A stretch of DNA of 64,000 nucleotides from Pseudomonas fluvialis (GTDB lineage Bacteria > Pseudomonadota > Gammaproteobacteria > Pseudomonadales > Pseudomonadaceae), in the NCBI RefSeq assembly GCF_002234375.1, contig NZ_NMQV01000006.1, positions 1 through 64,000 on the forward strand. The letters are read 5' to 3'. The notes beneath the pieces were generated by a model that was not told the origin of the DNA, made no database searches, and saw only the letters and a list, made by a program, of their open reading frames with translations. Made by a program: the position numbers and the translations under genes. Below, piece by piece: positions 35,632-44,973 of the stretch (its first letter is position 1; the number at the start of each line of letters is the position of its first letter).

Positions 35632-38586
35632 ATGACGCAGCCTACGGCCACGCGCCGCTTTCCTCTGCACCTGCACATCAGCCTGCTGTTTACCTTGCTG
35701 CTACTGATCAGCGGTAGCGTGCTGGCACTGTTCAACTACCAGCAGACCAGCCGCATCATCCTCAGCAGCAGCCAACAGCTGTTCCAGCAATTCCGCCAGG
35801 AAGTGCAGCTGGATCTGCACAACACCTATCAACCAATCCGCGACCTGCTCGCGCAACTGGCGCTCGACCCGCGCATCGCCCGTCACCCTGCCGAGCAGCG
35901 TCATAGCCTGCTGCCCAGCCTTGCCCAGGGCCTGCGCGCACACCCGCAACTGGCCGCCCTGTATATCGGTGACGACCAGGGCAACTTTCTTATGCTGCGC
36001 GCCCTGCGCAACGATGCGTTAAGACAGCGATTTGCCGCGCCGGCCGAAGCGCAGTATCAGCTGTGGCTGATCGAGCGCAACAGCGAAGGCCTGCGCTCAC
36101 GCCACGAGTTCTACGATGCCGGCTTGCAGAAACTGGCCGAACGCGACAACCCGCAGGAGCGCTTCGACCCCCGCCAACGCAGCTGGTACCGCAGCGCACG
36201 CGCGGGCGACATGCCGATCACCACCGAACCTTATGTATTTTTCTCCAGCGGCGACCTCGGCACGACCCTGGCTCGTCTGAGCGGCATGGACCGGGTCATC
36301 GCGGCCGACCTGACCCTCGCCGAGCTCAACGACAGCCTGGCCCGGCACCGCATCACACCATCCACCGAGGTGGTGCTGTTCGACCCCAACGGCCGGGTGA
36401 TTGCCTACCCGGGCACCCTGCAGCAGTCACGGCCGGCCGGTAGCCTGCAGCCACTCAGCGAACTCGGCCAGCTCAGCCCCAGCTTGGCGGCCCTGGAGCT
36501 CGGCCAGTTACGCCGTGATCAGGAACAAAGCCTGACCCTGGCCGGGCGCGCCTGGCAGCTCTCCTACTCGCGCATCAGCGAAGGCGGGCCGCGTGGCTTG
36601 CGCCTGTTGCTGCTGGCACCGGAAGACGAGCTGCTCGCCGATGCTCACCGCATTCGCTGGCAAAGTGCCGTACTAACCCTGCTCATCCTGCTGCTGTGTA
36701 TTCCTCTCGGCTGGATGGCTTCGCGCCTGGTGGTCAGGCCGCTGCACAGCCTGCTACGGGAAGCCGAAGCGATCCGCCGCTTCGACTTCAACTACCCGGC
36801 CAGCGGGCGTTCGCTGATTCTCGAAGTCGACCAACTGGCGCGCAGCATGGCGCGGATGAAGGACAGCCTGGCCAGCTTCATGGAAATATCCGCCAGCCTG
36901 TCGGCAGAAAAACACTTCGACACCCTGCTGCAACGCGTATTGCAGGAAACCCTGGCGAGCAGCAAAGCCAGTGGCGGCCTGATCTACCTGCTGGATGACG
37001 ACAACCAGCAACTCAGCCCAAGTGCCGTGCAGCTTGGCAAACAACAGTTCCAGCCCCACGAGCTGGGACTTGACCACTACAAGCTGCACAAGCCGCTGCC
37101 AAGCTGGCTTGACCGAGCCCTGCAAGCCGGCCAGGCACCTTGCCAGGAGACCCTCAGTTACGAGCAGGCGGGTGACTATGCGCCGCTGCTCAGCCGACTG
37201 CAGGCCCCCCGCGTGCAGTTGTTGGCTGTCGGCCTGCATAACCGTCAGGGCGAGGCACTGGGCGTGCTGGTGCTGTTGCAGCAGGAGCAACTGGACGAAC
37301 AGGAACTGAGCCTCTGGCAAGCTGCCCGCGTGGCCTTCGTCCAGGCACTGGCCGGGGTTGCAGCCTTATGCCTGGACAGCCAGCGCCTACTGGTTCGCCA
37401 GAAACAGCTACTCGACGCCTTCATTCAGCTGATGGCCGGGGCCATTGATGCGAAAAGTCCTTATACCGGCGGACATTGTCAGCGGGTACCGGAGCTGACC
37501 CTGATGCTTGCGCGCGCCGCGGCCAGTAGCGAGCAGCCGGCCTTTGCCCAGTTCCGTCCGGATGCCGAACAGTGGGAGGCCCTGCATATCGCCGCCTGGC
37601 TGCATGATTGCGGCAAGGTCACCACGCCCGAGTATGTGGTGGACAAGGCCAGCAAGCTGGAAACCCTCTATGACCGCATCCATGAGATCCGCATGCGTTT
37701 CGAGGTACTCAAGCGCGACGCCTGGATCGACTACTGGCAGGCCTGCCATGCCGGCGGCGCCAGCGCAGAGCTGGCGGCGCGACGCGATGCCCGCCTGGCC
37801 GAACTGGATGATGACTTCGCCTTCGTTGCACATTGCAACCTGGGCAGCGAGAACATGGCCGACGCCGACCTGCAGCGCCTGCAGCGCATTGCCGAGCAAC
37901 GCTGGGTACGCACCCTGGATGATCGTCTCGGGCTGTCCTGGGAAGAAACCCAGCGCAAGCTACGTACAGCGCCCGCCACGCTACCCTGCAGCGAGCCGCT
38001 GCTGGCCGATCGCGACGACCACCTGATAGCCCATAACCCCAGCGAACAACTGTGCGACGACAATCCGTGGGGCTTCCGCCTGCAAGTACCGGCCTGGCGC
38101 TTCAATCGCGGCGAACTGTACAACCTCAGCGTTAGGCGCGGCACACTGACCAGCGAAGAGCGTTTCCTGATCAACCAGCACATCGTGCAGACCATCATCA
38201 TGCTCGAACGCCTGCCGTTCCCGCCGCACCTGCGCCAGGTACCGGAAATTGCCGGTGGCCACCATGAGAAAATGGACGGCACAGGTTACCCACGCGGCCT
38301 GCGCCGCGAGCAAATGAGCCTGCCGGCACGCATGATGGCGATTGCCGACATCTTCGAGGCCCTCACCGCAGTCGACCGCCCCTACAAGGTCGGCAAAACA
38401 CTCAGCCAGGCCCTGCAGATCATGGCCGACATGTGTCGCCAGGCACATATCGACCCGGAGTTGTTCCGCCTGTTCATCGAGGCTCAGGTCTACGAGGACT
38501 ATGCGCGGCGCTTTCTCAGCAGCGAGCAGATCGACGCGATAGCCCCCGAAAGCCTGCTGGCCCGCGCCGGCCTAATAAGTCCCTGA
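35632..38586 (+). CDS. Cache-HAMP-GAF HD-GYP receptor
   Basis: A 984-residue membrane receptor. After a first helix (HISLLFTLLLLISGSVLAL) comes a periplasmic Cache-type sensor (about 35-340, RQRSWYRSARAGDMPITTEP), a second helix (VLTLLILLLCIPLGWMASRL), HAMP, a GAF-like segment (about 420-580) and a C-terminal HD-GYP domain. The HD motif LHDCGKVTTPEYVVDKASK is near residue 657 but the GYP motif HHEKMDGTGYPRGL is near 876, so about 170 extra residues separate the two, including a helical insert. The motifs suggest c-di-GMP hydrolysis controlled by an external small molecule. GGAG precedes the ATG at 35632; upstream ATGs lack it. Confidence 0.92.
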   Translation: MTQPTATRRFPLHLHISLLFTLLLLISGSVLALFNYQQTSRIILSSSQQLFQQFRQEVQLDLHNTYQPIRDLLAQLALDPRIARHPAEQRHSLLPSLAQGLRAHPQLAALYIGDDQGNFLMLRALRNDALRQRFAAPAEAQYQLWLIERNSEGLRSRHEFYDAGLQKLAERDNPQERFDPRQRSWYRSARAGDMPITTEPYVFFSSGDLGTTLARLSGMDRVIAADLTLAELNDSLARHRITPSTEVVLFDPNGRVIAYPGTLQQSRPAGSLQPLSELGQLSPSLAALELGQLRRDQEQSLTLAGRAWQLSYSRISEGGPRGLRLLLLAPEDELLADAHRIRWQSAVLTLLILLLCIPLGWMASRLVVRPLHSLLREAEAIRRFDFNYPASGRSLILEVDQLARSMARMKDSLASFMEISASLSAEKHFDTLLQRVLQETLASSKASGGLIYLLDDDNQQLSPSAVQLGKQQFQPHELGLDHYKLHKPLPSWLDRALQAGQAPCQETLSYEQAGDYAPLLSRLQAPRVQLLAVGLHNRQGEALGVLVLLQQEQLDEQELSLWQAARVAFVQALAGVAALCLDSQRLLVRQKQLLDAFIQLMAGAIDAKSPYTGGHCQRVPELTLMLARAAASSEQPAFAQFRPDAEQWEALHIAAWLHDCGKVTTPEYVVDKASKLETLYDRIHEIRMRFEVLKRDAWIDYWQACHAGGASAELAARRDARLAELDDDFAFVAHCNLGSENMADADLQRLQRIAEQRWVRTLDDRLGLSWEETQRKLRTAPATLPCSEPLLADRDDHLIAHNPSEQLCDDNPWGFRLQVPAWRFNRGELYNLSVRRGTLTSEERFLINQHIVQTIIMLERLPFPPHLRQVPEIAGGHHEKMDGTGYPRGLRREQMSLPARMMAIADIFEALTAVDRPYKVGKTLSQALQIMADMCRQAHIDPELFRLFIEAQVYEDYARRFLSSEQIDAIAPESLLARAGLISP

Positions 38587-38599
38587 GCAGTAGCAGAAT

Positions 38600-38630
38600 G
38601 CAAAAGGGGCGCCATTGGCGCCCCTTTTGC
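38600..38630. terminator. Bidirectional terminator
   Basis: GCAAAAGGGGCGCC pairs with GGCGCCCCTTTTGC around an ATT loop. The A and T runs on the two arms let it stop both the HD-GYP gene and the convergent yggL gene. Confidence 0.9.
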
Positions 38631-38649
38631 AGATCACACGGTCAGCGCC

Positions 38650-38988
38650 TCAGGCGTTGACGGTGTTCTCCGGATACCACACATCCAGCAGCGGGCTCAG
38701 GGTGAAGCCCTTCAGCTCACTGCGCCCCTTCAGCCAGCTTTCTACCGCTGCACGCTGCTCGGCGCTCACCGAGCCACGCTTGGCCAGGCAGATGAAGCCG
38801 TAGTCTTCACCACCGACATAACCCAGGCCGTTGGCGTCCATGGCGTCCAGCAGGAAAGCATCGAGGAAGGCATCCATGGCTGCCTGGTCGATATTCTCGA
38901 CAAAGCTCAGGGTCAGCTCGCAGCCCAGCTCCTGAAACTCATCCACACACAGTTTTTTCCGCAGGCGACGCGAACGATTGGTAGCCAT
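38650..38988 (-). CDS. yggL: YggL family protein (DUF469)
   Basis: A 112-residue protein of the YggL family, reported to bind the 50S ribosomal subunit. The basic start MATNRSRRLRKKLCVDEFQE and the conserved CELTLSFVENI and GYVGGEDYGFIC segments are present. Length is normal. It is transcribed alone, convergent with the HD-GYP gene. Its neighbourhood of ribosome-related genes (rlmKL, rmf) is in keeping with a ribosomal role but that is inference. Confidence 0.93.
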   Translation of the reverse strand: MATNRSRRLRKKLCVDEFQELGCELTLSFVENIDQAAMDAFLDAFLLDAMDANGLGYVGGEDYGFICLAKRGSVSAEQRAAVESWLKGRSELKGFTLSPLLDVWYPENTVNA

Positions 38989-39157
38989 GGTGACGCACTC
39001 CTAAGCAAATGACCGGCGGCACTCTAGCAGCTTCCGCGTTTTCCTGCTCGTCTGCCGCAGCGACAGACTGGCAAGCACCTGGCCATCGGGCATAATGCCG
39101 CACCTAAAAGGGCCTGCCACCGGCCCTAGCTTGCCTTTTTCAGTATCGGAGCCGCCC

Positions 39158-40600
39158 ATGCTCAGTTCCCTGCGCCGCCTCGGCCTGGCCTTGTGCCTGT
39201 TGCCCCTGTCACTGCCGCTGGCCGCCACTAGCAGCGTCAACACCCAACTGCCCGCCAAGGTGCAGCAGGCCCTCAAGGCCAACAAGATCGAAGCCCATGC
39301 GCTCTCGGTAGTGTTGCTGCCCCTCAACGGCCCCGGCCGTCCCACCCTGGTCAATGCCGATCTGTCGGTCAACCCCGCCTCGACCATGAAACTGGTCACC
39401 ACCTACGCTGCCCTGGAGCTGCTCGGTCCCAACTACCAGTGGCGCACCGAATTCTATGGCGACGGCCCGCTGCGCGACGGCACCCTGCACGGCAACCTCT
39501 ACCTCAAGGGTGGAGGCGATCCCAAACTCAACATGGAACGACTCTGGCTGCTGTTGCGCGACCTGCGCGCCAACGGCGTGCAGAAAGTCACCGGCGACCT
39601 GGTACTCGATCGCAACTACTTCAACCAGCCGCAGTTACCGGCCTTCAATGACGACGGCGGCGACGCCAGCAAGCCCTACCTGGTCGGCCCGGACGCCCTG
39701 CTGGTCAATCTCAAGGCAGTACGCATGATCAGTCGCGCGCAGAACGGCAAGGCCCTGGTGGCCATGGAGCCGCCACTGAGCAACGTACGCATCGATAACC
39801 GCCTGAAAGTACTCAAGGCCGGCAAGTGCCCTGGTTGGCCGGATGTGCGCTTCAACCCGGTCAGCGAATATGACGGCACTACGCTGATCGTCAGCGGGCA
39901 GCTCCCCGACGGCTGCCACGCACAAAACTACATCGCCCTGCTCGATCACCCCGGCTATGCAGCCGGCGCCATCCGCAGCATCTGGAAAGAGCTGGGCGGC
40001 AGCATCCTCGGCCAGGACCGTCAGGACAGCGTGCCGGCCAAAGCCACCCTGCTGGCCCGCGCCTTCTCGCCCGACCTCAGCGAAGTGGCCCGCGACATCA
40101 ACAAATTCAGCAATAACACCATGGCCCAGCAGTTACTGCTCAGCCTCGGCGCGCAGTTCCGCAGCACGGCCGACCCCGACGATGCCCGCGCCGCCCAGCG
40201 GGTCATCCGCGACTGGCTAGCACGCAAGGGCATTACCGCTCCACATCTGGTCATCGAAAATGGCTCGGGGCTGTCACGCAACGAACGGGTCAGTGCCCGC
40301 GAACTGGCCATTCTGCTCAAGGCCGCCTGGGATAGCCCCTATGCGGCAGAATTCATCGCTTCCATGCCCTTGGTAGGCATCGACGGCACCATGCGGCGGC
40401 GCCTCACCGCACAACCCATGCGCGGCCAGGCACACATCAAAACCGGCACACTGAACAATGTGCGCGCCATCGCCGGCTACAGCCGCGACCGCAACGGCCA
40501 TAGCTGGGCGGTGGTGGCCATCATCAATCATCCGCGCCCCTGGGGTGCCTCGTCGATTCTCGATCAGCTGCTACTGGAGCTCCATCAGAACCCGCAGTGA
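39158..40600 (+). CDS. dacB: D-Ala-D-Ala carboxypeptidase PBP4
   Basis: A 480-residue periplasmic peptidase of family S13 with DD-carboxypeptidase and endopeptidase activity on peptidoglycan. A signal peptide covers residues 1-23 (LGLALCLLPLSLPLAATS). The active-site motifs are Ser75-x-x-Lys78 in NPASTMKLV, SNN near residue 317 and KTG near 428 (HIKTGTLNN). The start at 39158 gives a proper signal peptide. In Pseudomonas, loss of PBP4 disturbs muropeptide recycling and induces AmpC; no ampC is in the window. Confidence 0.96.
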   Translation: MLSSLRRLGLALCLLPLSLPLAATSSVNTQLPAKVQQALKANKIEAHALSVVLLPLNGPGRPTLVNADLSVNPASTMKLVTTYAALELLGPNYQWRTEFYGDGPLRDGTLHGNLYLKGGGDPKLNMERLWLLLRDLRANGVQKVTGDLVLDRNYFNQPQLPAFNDDGGDASKPYLVGPDALLVNLKAVRMISRAQNGKALVAMEPPLSNVRIDNRLKVLKAGKCPGWPDVRFNPVSEYDGTTLIVSGQLPDGCHAQNYIALLDHPGYAAGAIRSIWKELGGSILGQDRQDSVPAKATLLARAFSPDLSEVARDINKFSNNTMAQQLLLSLGAQFRSTADPDDARAAQRVIRDWLARKGITAPHLVIENGSGLSRNERVSARELAILLKAAWDSPYAAEFIASMPLVGIDGTMRRRLTAQPMRGQAHIKTGTLNNVRAIAGYSRDRNGHSWAVVAIINHPRPWGASSILDQLLLELHQNPQ

Positions 40601-40633
40601 TCGGCGTGGCCCTGTACAGAGCGGCGCCGCCCC

Positions 40634-42811
40634 CTAGCGGGTGCGCAGGCGCCAGGCGCGATGGATCTTCGGGTTGCGCGCGAAGTCGGCATCCAGGGTC
40701 TGCGCACTGATCTCCTCCACCGCGTAGCGTTGCTGCAGGCTGTCATCGAGCTGGAACTTGCGGAAGTTGTTGGAGAAGTACAGGGTGCCACCCGCCGCCA
40801 GGCGGGCCATTGCCAGGTCGAGCAATTGCACGTGGTCACGCTGCACGTCGAACACCCCTTCCATGCGCTTGGAGTTGGAAAAGGTCGGCGGGTCGATGAA
40901 GATCAGCTCGTACTCGCCACGATCCTCGGCCAGCCAGTGCATGACATCACCCTGTTCCAGACGATGGCGCTCGGAAAAACCGTTGAGCGCCAGGTTGCGC
41001 CGTGCCCAGTCCAGGTAAGTCTTCGACAGGTCTACGCTGGTGGTGCTACGCGCACCACCCTTGGCGGCATGCACGGTAGCTGTCGCGGTGTAGCAGAACA
41101 GGTTGAGGAAGCGCTTGCCGGCGGCTTCCTGCTGGATACGCAGACGCATGGGCCGGTGGTCGAGGAACAGCCCGGTATCCAGGTAGTCGGTCAGGTTGAC
41201 CAGCAGGCGTACCCCCCCCTCGGTCACCTCCATGAACTGTCCTTGCGCAGCCTGCCGCTCATACTGGCGAGTGCCTGCCTGACGCTCACGACGCTTGATC
41301 ACTACCCGTTCGCTGGGTATCCCCAGGGCCACCGGAATAGCCGCCAGGGCATCAAGCAGGCGCGTCTGCGCCTTTTCCGGATCAATCGAACGCGGTGCCG
41401 CGTATTCCTGCACGTGCACCCAGTCACGGTACAGGTCGATAGCCAGGGCGTACTCCGGCATGTCGGCGTCATACAGTCGATAACACTCGACCCCGGCCTT
41501 CTTCGCCCACTTGCCCAGCGTCTTGAGATTCTTTTGCAAGCGGTTGGCAAACATCTGGCCACCCTCGGCCAGACGGGCCGCCGTGTTGCTTTCACCGGCT
41601 AGTGGCGGCATGTTCTCGGCAGGCCGTGCGCTAGTGACAAACTGCTCCGGTTCGATACGCATCAGCAGCAGCTTGCATGGCAAGGCGCCGTTGAACAGCG
41701 CGTATTGCTTGTGGCTGCGCAGCCCCATGCGTTTGCCCAGCTCCGGTGCGCCGGTAAAGATAGCCGCCTGCCAGCCCAGACAGGACTGGCGCAAGCGCTC
41801 GCCAAGATGCTGGTAGAGGTACAGCAGGCTGGCTTCATCACCCAACCGCTCGCCATAGGGCGGGTTGCATACCAGCAGACCATGCTGTCCCTGATCCGGC
41901 CGCGGTTCGAAGGTAGCCAGCTCGCCCTGGTAGATTTTCACCCAGTCAGCCAGTCCGGCCCGCTCGATATTGTTGCGTGCCGGGGTAATCAGACGCGGGT
42001 CAGCCTCATAGCCACGAATCCACAGCGGCGGCTTGGCCAGGCCGGCCTGGGCCCGCGCCTGCGCTTCTTCATGCAGTTTTTGCCAAAGCGCCGGCACATG
42101 TCCCAGCCAGTGGGTAAAGCCCCACTGCTGGCGACGCAGATTGGGGGCTATATCGGCGGCCATCAGCCCGGCTTCGATCAGCAATGTACCGACCCCGCAC
42201 ATCGGGTCACTGAGGGCCGCGCCCTCGGCAGCCAGTTGCGGCCAGCCAGCACGGATCAGCACCGCAGCGGCCAGGTTTTCCTTGAGCGGCGCGGCGCCCT
42301 GCTGCAAGCGATAACCACGCTGATGCAGGCTATGCCCGGAAAGATCCAGCGAGACAATCGCCTCACCACGCTCCAGGCGCAGGTGCACACGCAAATCCGG
42401 GTTCAGCTTGTCCACGGAGGGGCGTTCACCCTGCGCCGTACGCAGCTTATCGACAATGGCATCCTTGACCTTGAGCGCCCCGAAATGGGTGTTGTCGATG
42501 CCCGCGCCACGCCCACTGAACTCCACCGCCAGGCTGCCGGAGGGCAAGAGATGCTCATGCCAGTCAATCGCATGTACACCCTGGTAGAGTTCTTCGGCGT
42601 TGCTCAGTGGGAAGCGCGCCATCACCAGCAACACACGGTTGGCCAGACGCGACCACAGACACAGCCGGTACGCGGTTTCCATGCTGGCCTGGCCACGCAC
42701 CGCTGCCACCTGCTCGCGGGCCTCTTCCAGGCCGAGCCCACGCGCCTCTTCCAGCAGCAGGCCCTCAAGGCTTTTCGGGCAAGTCAGGTACAGCTCAAAC
42801 TGTTGCGACAT
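40634..42811 (-). CDS. rlmL: 23S rRNA methyltransferase RlmKL
   Basis: A 725-residue fusion of two enzymes. The N-terminal THUMP domain and first Rossmann domain (VCNPPYGERLGDEASLL) make RlmL, which forms m2G2445; the C-terminal PUA-like segment and second Rossmann domain (FIDPPTFSNSKRME) make RlmK, which forms m7G2069 in 23S rRNA. The fused form is usual in gammaproteobacteria. I chose the ATG at 42811 (MSQQFELYLTCPK); another in-frame ATG is three codons earlier and neither has a strong binding site. Confidence 0.96.
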   Translation of the reverse strand: MSQQFELYLTCPKSLEGLLLEEARGLGLEEAREQVAAVRGQASMETAYRLCLWSRLANRVLLVMARFPLSNAEELYQGVHAIDWHEHLLPSGSLAVEFSGRGAGIDNTHFGALKVKDAIVDKLRTAQGERPSVDKLNPDLRVHLRLERGEAIVSLDLSGHSLHQRGYRLQQGAAPLKENLAAAVLIRAGWPQLAAEGAALSDPMCGVGTLLIEAGLMAADIAPNLRRQQWGFTHWLGHVPALWQKLHEEAQARAQAGLAKPPLWIRGYEADPRLITPARNNIERAGLADWVKIYQGELATFEPRPDQGQHGLLVCNPPYGERLGDEASLLYLYQHLGERLRQSCLGWQAAIFTGAPELGKRMGLRSHKQYALFNGALPCKLLLMRIEPEQFVTSARPAENMPPLAGESNTAARLAEGGQMFANRLQKNLKTLGKWAKKAGVECYRLYDADMPEYALAIDLYRDWVHVQEYAAPRSIDPEKAQTRLLDALAAIPVALGIPSERVVIKRRERQAGTRQYERQAAQGQFMEVTEGGVRLLVNLTDYLDTGLFLDHRPMRLRIQQEAAGKRFLNLFCYTATATVHAAKGGARSTTSVDLSKTYLDWARRNLALNGFSERHRLEQGDVMHWLAEDRGEYELIFIDPPTFSNSKRMEGVFDVQRDHVQLLDLAMARLAAGGTLYFSNNFRKFQLDDSLQQRYAVEEISAQTLDADFARNPKIHRAWRLRTR

Positions 42812-43225
42812 CACAGACATCCAGTGCCCCAAGGGCCAAAAGCGAGCCCGCAGGCTCGACGAAACACAACGACCCGAGCACAACACCCTTGGTCGGAATT
42901 TAGTACAGACATGGCGATGTACGGCACGGCCGGTTCATCGCCATGGGTTGCTGGCAAATCCGCGGCACACAAGGCCAGGGCATGGCCCAGCAACCAGAAA
43001 GGTGCATGGGCTTATCGCCCCATCCATACATACATGACCTGCTTATGACAAAACGGTCATTCACAGCTCGCCACGCATTGGTTAGAACTCTAGCAACCGT
43101 AACCGCAAAGGTAACGGCAGGAACCTCGCCACGCCGGCAGCGAGCTCCGTGGGCAGCGACCATTCTGCCCGGCCCCAGCAGCGGGCCACCGGGACATAAC
43201 AGTCAACAAGTGAGGGCTACACCCT
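42812..43225. other. Structured rlmKL/rmf intergenic region
   Basis: This 414-base divergent gap is rich in inverted repeats. A small hairpin CGAGCC/GGCTCG (42843-42858) lies in the rlmKL leader. A perfect 10-bp repeat CATGGCGATG/CATCGCCATG spans 42910-42945, directly followed by GGTTGCTGG/CCAGCAACC at 42946-42995, which encloses an inner GGCCA/TGGCC stem. If rmf is transcribed from far upstream these would be in its leader; a separate small RNA is also possible. No consensus promoter was clear to me. Confidence 0.5.
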
Positions 43226-43441
43226 ATGAGAAGACTCAAGCGTGATCCGATGGAACGAGCCTTTTTGCGTGGTTATCAGCACGGCATTCATGGCAAATCC
43301 CGCGACCTCTGTCCTTTTACCACCCCCTCCACCCGTCAGGCCTGGCTCAATGGCTGGCGTGAAGGTCGTGGCGACCAGTGGGATGGCTTTACCGGCACCG
43401 CCGGCATTCATCGACTCAATCAACTGCACGCCGTAGGCTGA
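43226..43441 (+). CDS. rmf: Ribosome modulation factor
   Basis: A 71-residue basic protein that drives 70S ribosomes into inactive 100S dimers in stationary phase. The family hallmarks are clear: MRRLKRDPMERAFLRGYQHG and TRQAWLNGWREGRGDQWDG. Length is slightly above the enteric form (55), as usual for Pseudomonas. GAGGG lies upstream of the ATG, and a strong terminator follows, so it makes a short single-gene message with a possibly long leader. Confidence 0.97.
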   Translation: MRRLKRDPMERAFLRGYQHGIHGKSRDLCPFTTPSTRQAWLNGWREGRGDQWDGFTGTAGIHRLNQLHAVG

Positions 43442-43502
43442 CCGTTCAGGATCACATCGTTTTTTCCAGACCGCTCCATTCGAGCGGCGGGCGCAAGCCC
43501 AG

Positions 43503-43526
43503 GGGCTCCCAACGGGAGCCCTTTTT
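43503..43526 (+). terminator. rmf terminator
   Basis: GGGCTCCC and GGGAGCCC form an 8-bp stem around AAC, followed by TTTTT. It overlaps the stop codon of the convergent pyrD gene. Confidence 0.9.
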
Positions 43527-44553
43527 ATTGGCTGCGCGGCAAGGCGGCAATGGCATCCACGGCCTGACGAATCAGCGCAGGCCCCTGGTAGATGAACCCG
43601 GAGTAGATCTGCACCAGGCTGGCTCCAGCGGCGATCTTGTCCGCCGCATGCTGGCCTTCGGTGATACCGCCCACGGCAATGATCGGCAGCCGTCCCTGCA
43701 ACTCGCCAGCCAGCACGCGGACCGTATGAGTGCTCTTGTCGCGCACCGGCGCGCCGGACAACCCGCCTGCCTCGTCGGCATACTGCAAACCCTCGACGCC
43801 CTCCCGCGAGAGCGTGGTATTGGTGGCAATCACCGCATCCATGCCGGTATCGAGCAAGGCGCGCGCCACATCCACGGTTTCCTCATCGGTCATGTCCGGA
43901 GCAATCTTGATGGCCAGCGGTACGCGCTTGCCATGCACCACAGCGAGGTCTTCCTGGCGCTGACGCAGCGCCTCGAGCAGCTGCCGTAGCGAATCCCCAA
44001 ACTGCAGCGAGCGCAGCCCAGGCGTGTTCGGCGAGCTGACATTGACGGTCACATAGCTGGCATGCGCATAGACTTTGTCCAGGCCGATCAGGTAATCATC
44101 CACCGCACGCTCAACCGGCGTGTCGAAGTTCTTGCCGATATTGATGCCCAGCACGCCGCGATAACGCGCTGCCTGCACCCTGGCCAACAAATGATCCACG
44201 CCCAGGTTGTTGAAGCCCATGCGATTGATGATGCCCTGCGCTTCCGGAAGACGGAACAGCCGCGGCTTGGGGTTACCCGGTTGGGCTCGCGGGGTAACGG
44301 TACCGATCTCGATAAAACCGAAGCCCAGCTGGGCAAAGCCATCAATCGCATCACCATTTTTGTCCAGGCCCGCCGCCAACCCCACCGGATTGGCAAATTC
44401 CAGGCCCATGACGCGCACCGGCAGGCTGGCCGGCGCCTTGCACAACAGGCCATTCAGGCCAAGCCGCCCACCCGCGCCAATCAGGTCGATGGACAGGTCA
44501 TGGGAGGTTTCCGGGGCAAGTTTGAACAGCAGGTCACGGGCCAGGGTATACAT
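43525..44553 (-). CDS. pyrD: Dihydroorotate dehydrogenase (class 2)
   Basis: A 342-residue membrane-associated FMN enzyme that oxidises dihydroorotate to orotate with quinone, the fourth step of pyrimidine synthesis. The amphipathic N-terminus [19 protein letters not shown] is the class 2 quinone-tunnel element. [24 protein letters not shown] and the catalytic-serine motif [14 protein letters not shown] are present. I chose the ATG at 44553 by comparison with the family length; a second ATG three codons earlier is possible. Confidence 0.97.
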   Translation of the reverse strand: MYTLARDLLFKLAPETSHDLSIDLIGAGGRLGLNGLLCKAPASLPVRVMGLEFANPVGLAAGLDKNGDAIDGFAQLGFGFIEIGTVTPRAQPGNPKPRLFRLPEAQGIINRMGFNNLGVDHLLARVQAARYRGVLGINIGKNFDTPVERAVDDYLIGLDKVYAHASYVTVNVSSPNTPGLRSLQFGDSLRQLLEALRQRQEDLAVVHGKRVPLAIKIAPDMTDEETVDVARALLDTGMDAVIATNTTLSREGVEGLQYADEAGGLSGAPVRDKSTHTVRVLAGELQGRLPIIAVGGITEGQHAADKIAAGASLVQIYSGFIYQGPALIRQAVDAIAALPRSQ

Positions 44554-44626
44554 GGTCGGCATCGGCTTGGGAAAAGGACAGGCAGTATAGTTTCTTGCCA
44601 TGCGCCGGGAAAGCGACGCGCTTGGC

Positions 44627-44854
44627 TCAGCCTCCCGTCAAACGCGACAGGCGCAGCAACTTGCCGTCACTGGAGAACTCCAGCTCGAAACTGCCATGGA
44701 TACCGGCATGGGTAAGGTAGGGTTGCAGGCGAGCAGCTGGCAAACTGACCTTGCGCCCGTCGCGACTTCGCAGCAATATCCGGTTCGCACGCCCCTGGTA
44801 TACCGCCAGGTAGAGGTCGGAACTCACGGCGATATCCAGGATCAGGCTGGGCAT
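44627..44854 (-). CDS. Small DUF2835 protein
   Basis: A 75-residue protein matching DUF2835: [20 protein letters not shown] at the start, [19 protein letters not shown] in the middle and a C-terminal [19 protein letters not shown]. It is probably a small beta-rich cytoplasmic protein of unknown role. AAGGA lies seven bases before the ATG at 44854. The longer open frame upstream is not coding. It is on the pyrD strand, 73 bases upstream. Confidence 0.88.
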   Translation of the reverse strand: MPSLILDIAVSSDLYLAVYQGRANRILLRSRDGRKVSLPAARLQPYLTHAGIHGSFELEFSSDGKLLRLSRLTGG

Positions 44855-44973
44855 GGAGGCATCCTTTATGGTGAACGATTCATTCTTGCATACAACTCGC
44901 CATGCGCAGCGCCAGACAGCTCGCGGCAAGTTCTGCCACACTGTACTGACAGCCGGCCACTGATCGTACCCCC

